In this document: positions 1 to 11,413 of the stretch, in pieces
Layout: each line of letters opens with the position of its first letter
Position numbering within the stretch: the stretch's first letter is position 1
Source: Mesorhizobium loti R88b
GTDB lineage: Bacteria; Pseudomonadota; Alphaproteobacteria; Rhizobiales; Rhizobiaceae
Assembly (NCBI RefSeq): GCF_013170845.1
Contig: NZ_CP033367.1
Span: forward strand, 1,985,001-2,049,000
Length of the DNA stretch: 64,000 nt
Reading direction: 5' to 3'
The notes under the pieces: generated by a model
Databases searched by the model: none
The model's input: the letters and a program-made list of their open reading frames with translations, nothing else
What the model was told of the DNA's origin: nothing
Position numbers and translations under genes: made by a program

Positions 1-493
1 GATCCCGTCCGGCTCCACCACTTGCGCAATCCGAGAGGATTGTCGCTTCCAGCCGCAACGTTGCGGTTTGGCGAGCGCGCAATCCGAGAGGATTGTCGCG
101 GTTCGCGACGATCCTGTGGATCGCGCGGAGGTGTCGAGTAGAGGTGAAAAAAGTCATTCGTAAAAAAGGTTTGTGGTGAGCTTCTGGCTTGCCGCTTGTT
201 CTGTTTGACATCGTAAAGAGAAGATTTGTTCGAACTTCATGAGCCGAAAGGTCTTATGATTTGTCGCCGGGGACGCTCAATCCCTTGCATATGATGGGTT
301 TGCCTAACCGCACCCTCGAACCGATCTCGAGAAGCTGGTCTTTTTGTGCCAATGACATCGAATTGGATCCCGCACAGGATCTGGTTCAGGCGACAATTCC
401 TTTGGAATCGCGCGGATGGCGACAATCTCTTCGAGATTGCGCTGGAAGCGACAATCCTTCAGATTGCGCGGATGGGCATTGGCAATGAGAACG
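1..493 (+). other. rRNA operon internal spacer upstream of 23S, with hairpin repeats
   Basis: No protein gene or tRNA is recognisable here. The stretch lies directly upstream of 23S rRNA, where rhizobial operons normally have the 16S-23S spacer. It holds five copies of a 20-24 base imperfect palindrome: 26-46, 79-99, 390-413, 419-442 and 448-469. The last three read GCGACAAT...ATTGCGC or close to it; the first two are in reverse orientation. A sixth copy lies just after the 23S gene. They would fold as hairpins in the precursor rRNA. tRNA-Ile and tRNA-Ala, expected in such spacers, must lie further left. Confidence 0.75.
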
Positions 494-3313
<2,820 letters not shown>

Positions 3314-3539
3314 TTCTCATTCCTTATGCTCATCTCGATTGGCGACAATCCTTTGGATTGCGCCAGAAGTCAGATGGTCTTACCAGCGCTCACGCATGAG
3401 CGGCCCTTACGGGCCTATGCTCCGCGAGGGCGCCGGAAAACCGGCGACGCGCAGTCGCGCTTGCGGGCCTTGCCCGTTAGCAAAACGCGAACGTCGCCTT
3501 GGCACAGAAAACAGCTTCTCGAATAACGTGCGTTTTGCC
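3314..3539 (+). other. 23S-5S spacer
   Basis: Spacer between the two rRNA genes with no coding signal. It opens with a further copy of the spacer hairpin (GGCGACAATCC-TTT-GGATTGCGCC, 3341-3364) and holds GC-rich hairpins such as GGCCCTTACGGGCC near 3401. These are probably precursor-processing structures. Confidence 0.7.
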
Positions 3540-3657
3540 GACCTGGTGGTTATGGCGGAGCGGCTGCACCCGATCCCATTCCGAACTCGGCCGTGAAACG
3601 CTCCAGCGCTGATGGTACTTCGTCTCAAGACGCGGGAGAGTAGGTCGCTGCCAGGTC
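3540..3657 (+). rRNA. rrf: 5S ribosomal RNA
   Basis: Small ribosomal RNA of about 118 bases. The terminal stem GACCTGG (3540-3546) pairs with CCAGGTC (3651-3657). The typical core CGATCCCATTCCGAACTCGG lies between. It sits in the expected place after 23S. Confidence 0.96.
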
Positions 3658-3806
3658 TGCTAAATGCACGTTAAAACTCTCATCCAAGCGGATGAAGTGA
3701 AATCTTCTCTCTACGAACAGGCCCGCCAACGGGAACTCGGGCCGCGAATGCGGCCCTTTCATTTGGTGCTCAATATCGCAATCGCCCACGGCGATCGCAG
3801 CATTAA
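3658..3806 (+). other. 5S-tRNA spacer with hairpin
   Basis: No gene seen. GGGCCGC-GAAT-GCGGCCC at about 3739-3756 followed by TTTC could act as a weak terminator or processing stem after 5S. The downstream tRNA suggests at least partial read-through. Confidence 0.5.
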
Positions 3807-3902
3807 GCAAGCAAACGCTTGCTAAGTTCGGCAAGCAAACGCTTGCCTAGTTTAGCAAGCAAGCGCTTGCTAAGTTCGGCAAGCAAACGCTTGCCTAGAG
3901 GT
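3807..3902 (+). repeat. Four tandem 24-bp units, each a palindrome
   Basis: GCAAGCAAACGCTTGC (third copy GCAAGCAAGCGCTTGC) starts at 3807, 3831, 3855 and 3879, an exact 24-bp period. The 8-bp linkers alternate: TAAGTTCG after copies 1 and 3, and CTAG-type after copies 2 and 4. There is therefore also a 48-bp period, which suggests two rounds of duplication. Each unit can form a GCAAGC/GCTTGC hairpin. The array ends two bases before the initiator tRNA. Confidence 0.9.
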
Positions 3903-3904
3903 GG

Positions 3905-3981
<77 letters not shown>

Positions 3982-3994
3982 ATCCCTCAAAACA

Positions 3995-4017
3995 AGCCCG
4001 CTTCGAGCGGGCCTTTT
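3995..4017 (+). terminator. Rho-independent terminator of the rRNA/tRNA operon
   Basis: GCCCGC-TTCGA-GCGGGC followed by TTTTT, starting 14 bases after the tRNA. A strong hairpin with a T run that would end the rRNA-tRNA transcript. Confidence 0.9.
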
Positions 4018-4141
4018 TGTATCCGGATGGCGGGCAGACTGCCTTGCGCTAATGTAAGCTGTCACTGACCGATGATCAAATAGCCACCATTTCGGCCTTT
4101 GCAACGCTTTTCGCGATGCAGCATGCTTGTCTGATCTTTAG

Positions 4142-4558
4142 GATCGGGCTTTTGAGAAGAACGGTCGCAATACGTCGGCGACGCGCGCCGGCTTCTACGG
4201 CATCGCCGGCTGGCATACGCGGGCGCATCTGTTGCGGGCGCTGTTCGAGGGCGTCGCCTTCGAGCACAAGAGCCATGTCGAGACGCTGCTCAAAGCCGGC
4301 GCCGATTTCGATTCCGTCATCGTGGTGCGCAGTCGCGAGACCGGAGCCCTGGGAGCAGCAATCGCGGCGGGCACCGGCGTTGGCCTCTTCGCGGACTATA
4401 GTGCTGGCGCCGCCGCCATGGCGGCCGCCGCCCGACACTTCGCGCCCAACGAGGCGGTTGCCGAGGCATACGCCCGGCGGTATCTGCTCTACAGCGAGAT
4501 CAACAGCGCGATGGTGCCGCTATGGGAGCGCATCGCCGGACAACAGGCCCGCACGTGA
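4142..4558 (+). pseudogene. C-terminal remnant of an FGGY-family sugar kinase
   Basis: The open frame begins after a stop at 4139-4141 with no plausible start. It reads RAGFYGIAGWHTRAHLLRALFEGVAF, then ETGALGAAIAAGTGVG and a tail with RRYLLYSEI, all typical of the C-terminal domain of FGGY carbohydrate kinases (xylulokinase-like). The N-terminal ATPase half is missing. The usual glycine-rich adenosine loop before ETGALGAA is also gone: only about 12 residues (ADFDSVIVVRSR) join KAG to ETGALG, so an internal deletion is likely. Its stop overlaps the GTG start of the next gene, which suggests kinase and oxidoreductase were once one operon. Not a working kinase. Confidence 0.8.
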
Positions 4559-6171
4559 GCGAAGCATCACCGTCCCCGTTTGGCGATTACGACTACGTCA
4601 TCGTCGGTGCCGGCTCCGCAGGCTGCGTGCTCGCCAACCGGCTCTCGGCCGATCCGCGCAACCGGGTGCTGCTGCTCGAAGCCGGCGGCAGTGACCGCTA
4701 CCACTGGGTCGATATCCCGATCGGCTACCTCTTCTGCATGGGCAATCCGCGCACCGACTGGATGATGAAGACCGAGCCGGAGGCCGGCCTCAATGGACGC
4801 AGCCTCAACTATCCGCGCGGCAAGGTGCTTGGCGGCTGCTCGTCGATCAACGGCATGATCTACATGCGCGGCCAGGCTGCCGACTATGATGGCTGGCGCC
4901 AGGCCGGCAATACCGGCTGGGGCTGGGATGATGTCCTGCCTTACTTCCTCAAATCGGAAGACCATCACGGCGGCAAGGGCGCCATGCATGGCAGTGGCGG
5001 CGAGTGGCGGGTCGAACGGCAACGCCTGTCATGGCCGATCCTCGATGCCTTCCGGGATGCCGCCGAGGAACTCGGCATTCCGCGCACCGACGACTTCAAC
5101 ACCGGCACCAATGAAGGCTCAGGCTATTTCGAGGTCAACCAGCGCAACGGCGTGCGCTGGAACACATCGAAAGCGTTTTTGCGCGGCATTGCGGCGCGCA
5201 AGAACTTGCGCGTCGTGATCGGCGCCGAGACGGAGCGGCTCGAGTTCGAAGGCTCGCGCGTCACGGGACTCGTCTTCCGAAAAGACGGTGGCCTGCATCG
5301 CGTGTCCGCCGGCCAGACCATTCTTGCCGCCGGTGCCATCAACTCCCCGAAGATCCTTGAACTCTCGGGCGTCGGCCGGCCAGACCTGCTCTCGGGCATT
5401 GACGTGGATGTCCGTCATGCCTTGCCGGGGGTCGGCGAAGGTCTGCAGGACCATCTGCAGATCCGCACCGTCTTCAAGGTCGCCAATGCCACCACGCTTA
5501 ACCAGCGCTACCACAATCTGATCAGCCGCGCGTCGATGGGGTTGGAATACGCGCTCAGGCGCAGCGGGCCGCTGTCGATGGCGCCGAGCCAGCTCGGCAT
5601 CTTCGCCAGGAGCGATCCGCGTCTCGCAACACCTGATCTCGAATACCATGTGCAGCCGCTGAGCACGGATCGGTTGGGCGAGCCGCTGCATCGCTTTCCG
5701 GCAGTGACGGTATCGGTCTGCAATCTGCGCCCGGAGAGCCGGGGCACTGTGCATATGGGATCGTCCGATGCGCGCGAGGCAACGAAGATCCAGCCGAACT
5801 ATCTCTCCACCGAGGGAGACCGCAGCGTCGCCGTCGCTTCACTGCGTCATGTCCGCAGTTTGATGAAGGCAAGGGCGATAGCACGCTTTGCACCGGAAGA
5901 GATGCTGCCCGGTGCGCAATATGACAGCGACGAAGACCTCATCCGCAAGGCAGGCGATATCGGCACGACGATCTTCCACCCGGTCGGCACCTGCAAGATG
6001 GGTTCGGACTCGATGGCGGTGGTTGACGATCGTCTTAGGGTTCACGGGCTTGCCGGGTTGCGTGTGGTGGACGCCTCGATCATGCCGACAATCGTGTCGG
6101 GCAACACCAACTCTCCGGTGGTGATGATCGCGGAGAAGGCTGCCGAGATGATCCTGCGGGAGTCTCGCTGA
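4555..6171 (+). CDS. GMC-family FAD-dependent oxidoreductase (choline/alcohol dehydrogenase-like)
   Basis: Predicted 538-residue flavoprotein that oxidises an alcohol. The N-terminal dinucleotide-binding motif DYVIVGAGSAGCVLANRLS, the GMC signature with PRGKVLGGCSSINGMIYMRG, and the second block GAINSPKILELSG are all present. The C-terminus carries the HPVGTCKMG active-site histidine region and GNTNSPVVMIAEKAA. The length is normal. GTG at 4555 is preferred because the FAD motif follows after about 12 residues and it overlaps the upstream stop; an ATG at 4522 is also possible. The substrate is unknown. The adjoining kinase remnant hints at a sugar alcohol. Confidence 0.88.
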   Translation: MSEASPSPFGDYDYVIVGAGSAGCVLANRLSADPRNRVLLLEAGGSDRYHWVDIPIGYLFCMGNPRTDWMMKTEPEAGLNGRSLNYPRGKVLGGCSSINGMIYMRGQAADYDGWRQAGNTGWGWDDVLPYFLKSEDHHGGKGAMHGSGGEWRVERQRLSWPILDAFRDAAEELGIPRTDDFNTGTNEGSGYFEVNQRNGVRWNTSKAFLRGIAARKNLRVVIGAETERLEFEGSRVTGLVFRKDGGLHRVSAGQTILAAGAINSPKILELSGVGRPDLLSGIDVDVRHALPGVGEGLQDHLQIRTVFKVANATTLNQRYHNLISRASMGLEYALRRSGPLSMAPSQLGIFARSDPRLATPDLEYHVQPLSTDRLGEPLHRFPAVTVSVCNLRPESRGTVHMGSSDAREATKIQPNYLSTEGDRSVAVASLRHVRSLMKARAIARFAPEEMLPGAQYDSDEDLIRKAGDIGTTIFHPVGTCKMGSDSMAVVDDRLRVHGLAGLRVVDASIMPTIVSGNTNSPVVMIAEKAAEMILRESR

Positions 6172-6176
6172 CGGCG

Positions 6177-7094
6177 TCACACAATGGCGGCGGCGCGTGA
6201 TCGTCTTTTCTCGGCAGCCGCCATCAGGTCGACAAAGGCGCGCACCTTGGCGGGCCGGAACCGGGCCGGTGGAAAGACCGCGTGGATGCCGCCGGTCGGC
6301 AAGGTCCAGCCGGCGAACACCGGCAGCAGCCGTCCTTCGGCGATATCGTCGCTGACGCTGTAGTCGGGGAAGATGCCGAGCCCGATGCCGGCGAGCACGC
6401 AGGCCATGGAAGCCGGGCTCTTGTCACACATGATGACCGGGTTGAGCTCGGTCAGCACCATCTCGCCATTTCTGGAAAACAGCCATTGGCCGACGCCACG
6501 CAGCTGGGTGTTGCCAACCCAGGCCAGCGATCTCGCCTGGTGCGGGGTCACGTCGGGTGGCAAGGTCGCTGCGAAGGCCGGGCTCGCCACCACGACCTGC
6601 TCTATCGTGCCCAGGCGCCGCGCCTGGTTGGAAGAATCGGCAAGCCAGCCGACGCGGATGCCGAGATCGATCTGTTCGTCGACCAGATTGCTCACCGCGT
6701 CATCGAAGATTGCTTCGACACGCATCTGAGGATAGGCCTTCAGATATGCCGCCATGACCGGTGCCACCATCTTGGTGCCGTAGTCGAGCGGTGCGGTCAG
6801 CCTCAGCATTCCAGTCGGTTCGACGGCCGCGTGAGAGATTTCCCCATAGGCCGCTTCCGCCTCGCGCAAAATGATCATCGCACGGTCATAGAAGTGGCGA
6901 CCCTCGTCCGTCGGCGTGACACGCCGTGTCGTGCGCTGCAGCAGCGTTGCGCCCAGTTCCTCCTCGAGCCTGCCGACCTGATGGCTGACGACGGCCTTGG
7001 CGACGCCAAGCCGGTCCGCGGCAGATGTGAACGAGCCGGTTTCCATCACCGTGGTGAAGTAGACGAGCCGGTTGAGGTTCAGAAGGTCGGTCAA
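6177..7094 (-). CDS. LysR-family transcriptional regulator
   Basis: A 305-residue LysR regulator. The N-terminal winged helix-turn-helix is clear (LNRLVYFTTVMETGSFTSAADRLGVAKAVVSHQVGRLEEELG, residues about 7-48), followed by a periplasmic-binding-like effector domain. The sequence resembles the group with LLQRTTRRVTPTDEG. It is convergent with the GMC gene (5 bp apart) and divergent from the DsbA-like gene. A perfect 17-bp palindrome lies 13 bp upstream of its start, so it most likely controls itself and the DsbA-like/NmrA-like pair. Confidence 0.92.
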   Translation of the reverse strand: MTDLLNLNRLVYFTTVMETGSFTSAADRLGVAKAVVSHQVGRLEEELGATLLQRTTRRVTPTDEGRHFYDRAMIILREAEAAYGEISHAAVEPTGMLRLTAPLDYGTKMVAPVMAAYLKAYPQMRVEAIFDDAVSNLVDEQIDLGIRVGWLADSSNQARRLGTIEQVVVASPAFAATLPPDVTPHQARSLAWVGNTQLRGVGQWLFSRNGEMVLTELNPVIMCDKSPASMACVLAGIGLGIFPDYSVSDDIAEGRLLPVFAGWTLPTGGIHAVFPPARFRPAKVRAFVDLMAAAEKRRSRAAAIV

Positions 7095-7106
7095 AGCGCT
7101 GCTTTT

Positions 7107-7123
7107 GTCTGATTCAATCAGAC
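7107..7123. promoter_or_regulatory. Probable LysR operator, 17-bp palindrome
   Basis: GTCTGATT-C-AATCAGAC: two perfect 8-bp arms around one base. It contains the T-N11-A form typical of LysR sites (TCTGATTCAATCAGA). It sits in the only divergent promoter next to the lysR gene. Binding itself is inferred. Confidence 0.7.
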
Positions 7124-7226
7124 AGTTTGTATTATTGGCGCCTATTTATCGCAAGACCGCTGCCTGCCACATATGGCCTGGATGTTTGGCGGGGCCGGGC
7201 TGTGGCAGCCCCCACCAGGAATGGCG

Positions 7227-7871
7227 ATGACGATGAGCAATGCAGAAGTGACCTATTTTTTCGATCCGCTTTGCGGTTGGTGCTACGGCGCCACCCCGAT
7301 GCTAGACAGGCTGTCGGCCAGCGGCGTGCGCGTTGAGCTGCTGCCGACCGGCCTGTTCTCCGGCGCCGGTGCGCGGCCGATGGATGAAGGCTTTGCCGCC
7401 CACGCCTGGGCGAATGACCAGCGGATCGAACGTCTGACCGCACAGAAGTTCACGCAGGCCTATCAGCGCAATGTCCTCGGCATCCGCGGCACCTTGCTGG
7501 ATTCGCAAGCCGCGACCCTCGGCATCAGCGCCGCCGGCCTGGAGGACCCCAGCCGCCGGCTGGCCGCGCTGAAGGCGATCCAGCGGGCGCGCTATGTCGA
7601 CGGCCGCGATATCGTGACCGTCGAAGGTGTGGCTGCCGTGCTCGTCGCCGCCGGCTTGGCGGATGTCGCCGCAATGTTGAAGGAGCCGACCGAGACATTG
7701 CTGACCGCTCACCGTGAGCTGGTTGGCCGAGGTCGCGCGCTGTTTCAGCGCCTGCATGCCAACGGTGTGCCTTCGCTCGCGGTCATTCGCAACGAAACGC
7801 CCCGGCTGATCGGTTCGAACGCGCTGTTCGGCAGCTTCGACAATCTTGTCGCCCATATCGCGGCGGCGTGA
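7227..7871 (+). CDS. DsbA-family thioredoxin-fold protein
   Basis: About 214 residues, cytoplasmic (no signal peptide). It opens EVTYFFDPLCGWCYGATPML, with the redox motif CGWC near residue 14, and ends GVPSLAVIRN...LFGSFDNLVAHI, the cis-proline and C-terminal helix of the DsbA/FrnE-like fold. Probably a thiol-disulfide oxidoreductase or isomerase. Starts at 7221, 7227 and 7233 are all possible; 7227 gives the best spacing to AGGA at 7217-7220. It is followed 37 bp later by an NAD(P)-binding protein. Together with the LysR gene this resembles loci that respond to oxidants or electrophiles. Confidence 0.85.
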   Translation: MTMSNAEVTYFFDPLCGWCYGATPMLDRLSASGVRVELLPTGLFSGAGARPMDEGFAAHAWANDQRIERLTAQKFTQAYQRNVLGIRGTLLDSQAATLGISAAGLEDPSRRLAALKAIQRARYVDGRDIVTVEGVAAVLVAAGLADVAAMLKEPTETLLTAHRELVGRGRALFQRLHANGVPSLAVIRNETPRLIGSNALFGSFDNLVAHIAAA

Positions 7872-7908
7872 ACTCCCCAACTGACCTCCAACAAGGACTG
7901 GAAAAGAC

Positions 7909-8520
7909 ATGGCAAAAGTTGCTCTCATCGGCGCATCGGGCGCGGTCGGTTCGCGCCTGCTCAAGGAACTTTCCGATCGTGGCCACTCGGTCACCGGTAT
8001 CGCGCGCAGCCCGGAAAAGATCGCGGCGCTGCCCGGCGTCACCGCCAGGAAGGGTGATGTCTTCGACAAGCAGGCCCTTACCGATCTGATCCGCGGCCAT
8101 GATGTGGTGATCAGCTCGGTGCATTTTCTCGACAGCGACACCGACACGCTGATCGCCGCCGTGCGCGCTTCCGGTGTGAAGCGTTATCTCGTTGTCGGTG
8201 GCGCCGGCAGTCTTGAAGTCGCGCCCGGCAAGCGTTTGGTCGACACCCCCGAATTCCCTTCTATCTACAAGGCCGAGGCGCAGAAGGGCGCCGACTTCCT
8301 CGACACATTGAAGACCGTCGGCGACCTCGACTGGACCTTCCTGTCGCCGTCGGCCATGTTCATTCCGGGCGAGCGCACCGGCAAATACCGCCTCGGCAAG
8401 GACACGCTTCTCGCTTCGGACAAGGGCAGCAGCATTTCCTTCGAGGACTATGCCATCGTCATGGTCGACGAGATCGAGAAGCCTGCCCATGTCAGGCAGC
8501 GCTTCACTGTCGGCTATTGA
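7909..8520 (+). CDS. NAD(P)H-binding protein, NmrA/atypical SDR type
   Basis: 203 residues. The N-terminal Rossmann motif is ALIGASGAVGSRLLKELSDRGH, followed by the acidic strand end KGDVFD and the middle motif LVVGGAGSLEV. It ends with LDWTFLSPSAMFIPGERTGKYR, as in YwnB/NmrA-like NAD(P)-dependent reductases. It lacks the classical SDR YxxxK in the expected place, so it may be a quinone or carbonyl reductase or a redox sensor. Probably co-transcribed with the DsbA-like gene; RBS AAGGA lies just before the start region. Confidence 0.85.
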   Translation: MAKVALIGASGAVGSRLLKELSDRGHSVTGIARSPEKIAALPGVTARKGDVFDKQALTDLIRGHDVVISSVHFLDSDTDTLIAAVRASGVKRYLVVGGAGSLEVAPGKRLVDTPEFPSIYKAEAQKGADFLDTLKTVGDLDWTFLSPSAMFIPGERTGKYRLGKDTLLASDKGSSISFEDYAIVMVDEIEKPAHVRQRFTVGY

Positions 8521-9324
8521 TCAGGAGGCAGCGGCCGTGTCTCTGTTGAGGCCGGCCGACGCCAGCCGCATCAGAGCTTCGCGAACGCCGACACGCCGAT
8601 AGGTTTCGGTGACGAGGCCGTCCTGTCGCAGCTCCTGGCGGCGGCGTTCGACGAAGGCGCGTTCCTCGGCGGTCAAATCGTGCTCACGCTTGCGCAGCCA
8701 GTCCTGGTAGGACGAATCGAGTTCCTTGACCGGCTTGGCCGCCGTCGAAACCGAGGCCGGCCGGCTGTCGGTGTAGCGGGGCCGCAGCGCGCTGTTGGGG
8801 TTGAATTCGGTTCGCTTGTCATTGCCCGAAATGACGAGGTCGGGATCCGAGACCCGGCCCGACGGGCTGTAGACGAAGGCCGAGGCGATGCGATCAAGCG
8901 CGGCATCGACCTCCTTCGGCCGATGCACCACCTCGCGCGGTGCGCGTTCGGGAACGGCCAGCCTTGTGATGCCACGATCATTGATGGCATCGAGCACCTC
9001 GCGATGATCGAGCGAGGTGATGATCTCGCGCCGGGCCGGCCAGAAATCATAGGGCGCATGCGCGCCATAACCCTTTCCGATGTGGAAGGCATAGATTTCG
9101 GGATAGACCGTCAGCTCCGTGCGGCGGCTCGGCTTGATGTCGTAAAAGGAGGTGATGGCGATCTGCAGCAGATGGGTGGCGCCGATGCCGCCAAGCGCAT
9201 CGTCGATCACCAGGCCGAAGCGATCATGCGGGTTCCAGTCCGGCAAGGCCTGCGCGATCGAGGCCGGCTTGCCGTCGATCTCGAGGTCGAACATATCTGC
9301 CTTCAGCAATGTCACGACATGCAT
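8521..9324 (-). CDS. Conserved hypothetical protein
   Basis: 267 residues, no signal peptide or membrane segment, not recognised with confidence. The first 150 residues look like a globular domain with many aromatics (PEIYAFHIGKGYGAHAPYDFWPARREI). The rest is charged and helical (SSYQDWLRKREHDLTAEERAFVERRRQELRQDG). It is convergent with the NmrA-like gene, whose stop it abuts. GC and codon use match neighbouring genes, so it is likely a real protein. No function is assigned. Confidence 0.65.
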   Translation of the reverse strand: MHVVTLLKADMFDLEIDGKPASIAQALPDWNPHDRFGLVIDDALGGIGATHLLQIAITSFYDIKPSRRTELTVYPEIYAFHIGKGYGAHAPYDFWPARREIITSLDHREVLDAINDRGITRLAVPERAPREVVHRPKEVDAALDRIASAFVYSPSGRVSDPDLVISGNDKRTEFNPNSALRPRYTDSRPASVSTAAKPVKELDSSYQDWLRKREHDLTAEERAFVERRRQELRQDGLVTETYRRVGVREALMRLASAGLNRDTAAAS

Positions 9325-9504
9325 TGCGGTCTCCGTCGTCTTCCGCCGATTCGTCGGAACGTCATCAAATCAGCAGCGCTTGCGCTTGTCAGCCGGCATC
9401 CGGCTTGAACCGTTCGAATCGAGGCAGGTCAGCTAGGTCTCGCGAGACTCCTTCCCCATCAGCGTCGGCATGGTTAATACTGCCGACTTCGCGGAGAATC
9501 GATC

Positions 9505-10287
9505 ATGGAGCACAGCCGGCTATCGAAGAAGGAGCGGCATGCGCTTATCCTGTCGGAAGTGCGCCGCTCGGCCTCGATCCGTATCTCCAGGCTCGCTTTG
9601 CGCCTGGGTGTTGCCGGCGAAACTATCCGCCGCGACCTGATCGAGCTTGGCGATGCGGGACTGCTTAACAGAACCTATGGCGGCGCGACGATCTCGCTGG
9701 TGACCTCCGAGCCGGTGATCGCCGAGCGCAGCCAGACCATGATCGAGGAGCGTGCCCGGATCGGGCGTGGTGCGGCGGGACTGGTCGAGAAAGGCCAGAT
9801 CGTGATGATCGATGGCGGCTCGACGACTTACGAGGTGGCGCGCAGTCTCTCGCAGTTGAAGCGCGAGCTGACCATCATCACCAATTCCATCGGCGTGGCC
9901 TCGGTGACTGGGGCCAATCCGACCTTCCGGGTTATCCTGTGCCCCGGCACCTATGACAGCCGCGAAGCCAGCGTGTTCGGCGAGGATACGGTGGAATTCG
10001 TCCGGCGCTACAATGCCGACATTGCTATCATCGGCGCCTCGAGCCTGTCGGTGGACGGGCCTAGCGACATGATCTCGGGAGCGGCGGCGGTCAAGCGAGC
10101 GATGATTGCGCGCGCGCTGTCGACAGCGCTGGTGGTGACCAATGACAAGTTCGGCCGCAACAGCCTCGAACGCGTCTGCGCGCTCGGCGAGCTGTCCGAC
10201 ATCGTCACCGATCGAGAGCCGCAACCGGCGCTCCGCGCTGTCATTGAGACGGCTGGGACGGAACTTCACATAGTCAGCGACGGCTGA
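9505..10287 (+). CDS. DeoR/GlpR-family transcriptional regulator
   Basis: 260 residues. The N-terminal DeoR helix-turn-helix (residues about 5-60) has the family hallmark ISRLALRLGVAGETIRRDLIELGDAGLLNRTYGGA. The C-terminal sugar-phosphate sensor domain (DeoRC) has MIDGGSTTYEVARSL, TIITNSIGVA and VVTNDKFGRNS. The usual ligand is a phosphorylated sugar. It converges on the ABC operon at 10337, so the two do not share a promoter and the target is unclear. Confidence 0.92.
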   Translation: MEHSRLSKKERHALILSEVRRSASIRISRLALRLGVAGETIRRDLIELGDAGLLNRTYGGATISLVTSEPVIAERSQTMIEERARIGRGAAGLVEKGQIVMIDGGSTTYEVARSLSQLKRELTIITNSIGVASVTGANPTFRVILCPGTYDSREASVFGEDTVEFVRRYNADIAIIGASSLSVDGPSDMISGAAAVKRAMIARALSTALVVTNDKFGRNSLERVCALGELSDIVTDREPQPALRAVIETAGTELHIVSDG

Positions 10288-10336
10288 TCGGAGCTACCGG
10301 AAGGCGAAGTCCGAATCTGCTGGAAGATGCCGGCCA

Positions 10337-11413
10337 TCAGGCCGGGAACAGGAACGCCGAAGCGGGATCGAAAAAGATGCTCTGACTTGACGGGGCGGTG
10401 CTGTCTGCTTCTTCTGCGTCCGAAGTAGGCCTGACATCGATCTCGTCGCCACCGGCCGTGCGCGCCACGACGCGCCGGCGGTCGCCGAAGAAGGCGGTAT
10501 CGACGATCTCGACGGCGAGTGCCGCGCTCGCCGGTCCGGGCGTCAGGCGGAAGGCTTCCGGCCGCACCATCAGCCGGACCTTCTGGCCTTGGCCGAAGGA
10601 CGTTGTCGTCTTGACGCCGGTCACGATCGAGCCGTCGGCCAGGCGGATCGTCGATGCGCCGCCCGCGGTTTGCAAATGCTCGGCCGGCAGGAAATTCGAG
10701 TTGCCGATGAAGCCGGCGACAAACTCGCTCGCTGGCCTGAGATAAAGATCCTCGCCGGTGCCGATCTGTTCGATGCGGCCTTCCCTGAACAGGGCGATGC
10801 GATCCGAAAGATGCAACGCCTCCTCCTGGTCGTGCGTGACATAGAGGATGGTGACGCCCGTTTCGCGGTGGATGCGGCGGATCTCAGCCTGGATCTCCTG
10901 CCGCAGCTTCTTGTCGAGCGCCGACAGCGGTTCGTCCATCAACAGGATCGGCGGATCGTAGGCGAGCGCGCGGGCAAGTGCCACGCGCTGCTGCTGGCCG
11001 CCCGACAGCGCGCCCGGATGGCGGTCGGCGAAGTTTTCGAGGCGCACCAGCGCCAGCATGTCGGCGACCTTGCGCTTGATCTCGCCATCCGGCCGGCGGC
11101 GCACGCGCAGCGGAAAGGCGACATTCTCGGCGACGCTCAGATGCGGAAACAGCGTGTAGCGCTGGAAAACCATGCCGATGTTGCGTTTGTGCGATGGCAC
11201 CGAAAGCAGCGACCTGTCCTCCAGGAGCACATCGCCCGAGCTCGGATCCTGGAAACCGGCGATGGCGTAGAGCGTGGTCGACTTGCCGGAACCCGATGGG
11301 CCGAGGAACGTCAGGAACTCACCCTTGGGCACATCGATGGTGACGTCGTGGACGGCGACGAAGGCGCCAAACGTCTTTCTTACCGCGCGTATGGACAGGA
11401 ATGGCCGGGTCAT
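10337..11413 (-). CDS. ABC transporter ATP-binding protein, PotA-type
   Basis: 358 residues. ATPase domain with Walker A GPSGSGKST, Q-loop VFQRYTLFPHLS, signature [15 protein letters not shown], Walker B ILLMDEPLSALD and switch histidine YVTHDQEEA. A C-terminal TOBE domain follows (about residues 270-345). This is the MalK/PotA subfamily that feeds importers for polyamines, iron or similar solutes. ATG at 11413 overlaps the permease stop as ATGA, showing translational coupling. It is the last gene of the eight-gene minus-strand operon. Confidence 0.93.
   Translation of the reverse strand: MTRPFLSIRAVRKTFGAFVAVHDVTIDVPKGEFLTFLGPSGSGKSTTLYAIAGFQDPSSGDVLLEDRSLLSVPSHKRNIGMVFQRYTLFPHLSVAENVAFPLRVRRRPDGEIKRKVADMLALVRLENFADRHPGALSGGQQQRVALARALAYDPPILLMDEPLSALDKKLRQEIQAEIRRIHRETGVTILYVTHDQEEALHLSDRIALFREGRIEQIGTGEDLYLRPASEFVAGFIGNSNFLPAEHLQTAGGASTIRLADGSIVTGVKTTTSFGQGQKVRLMVRPEAFRLTPGPASAALAVEIVDTAFFGDRRRVVARTAGGDEIDVRPTSDAEEADSTAPSSQSIFFDPASAFLFPA

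Noticed and set aside
3807..3902. CRISPR array
   Set aside because: The 24-bp repeats are contiguous with constant 8-bp linkers and there are no unique spacers or cas genes.
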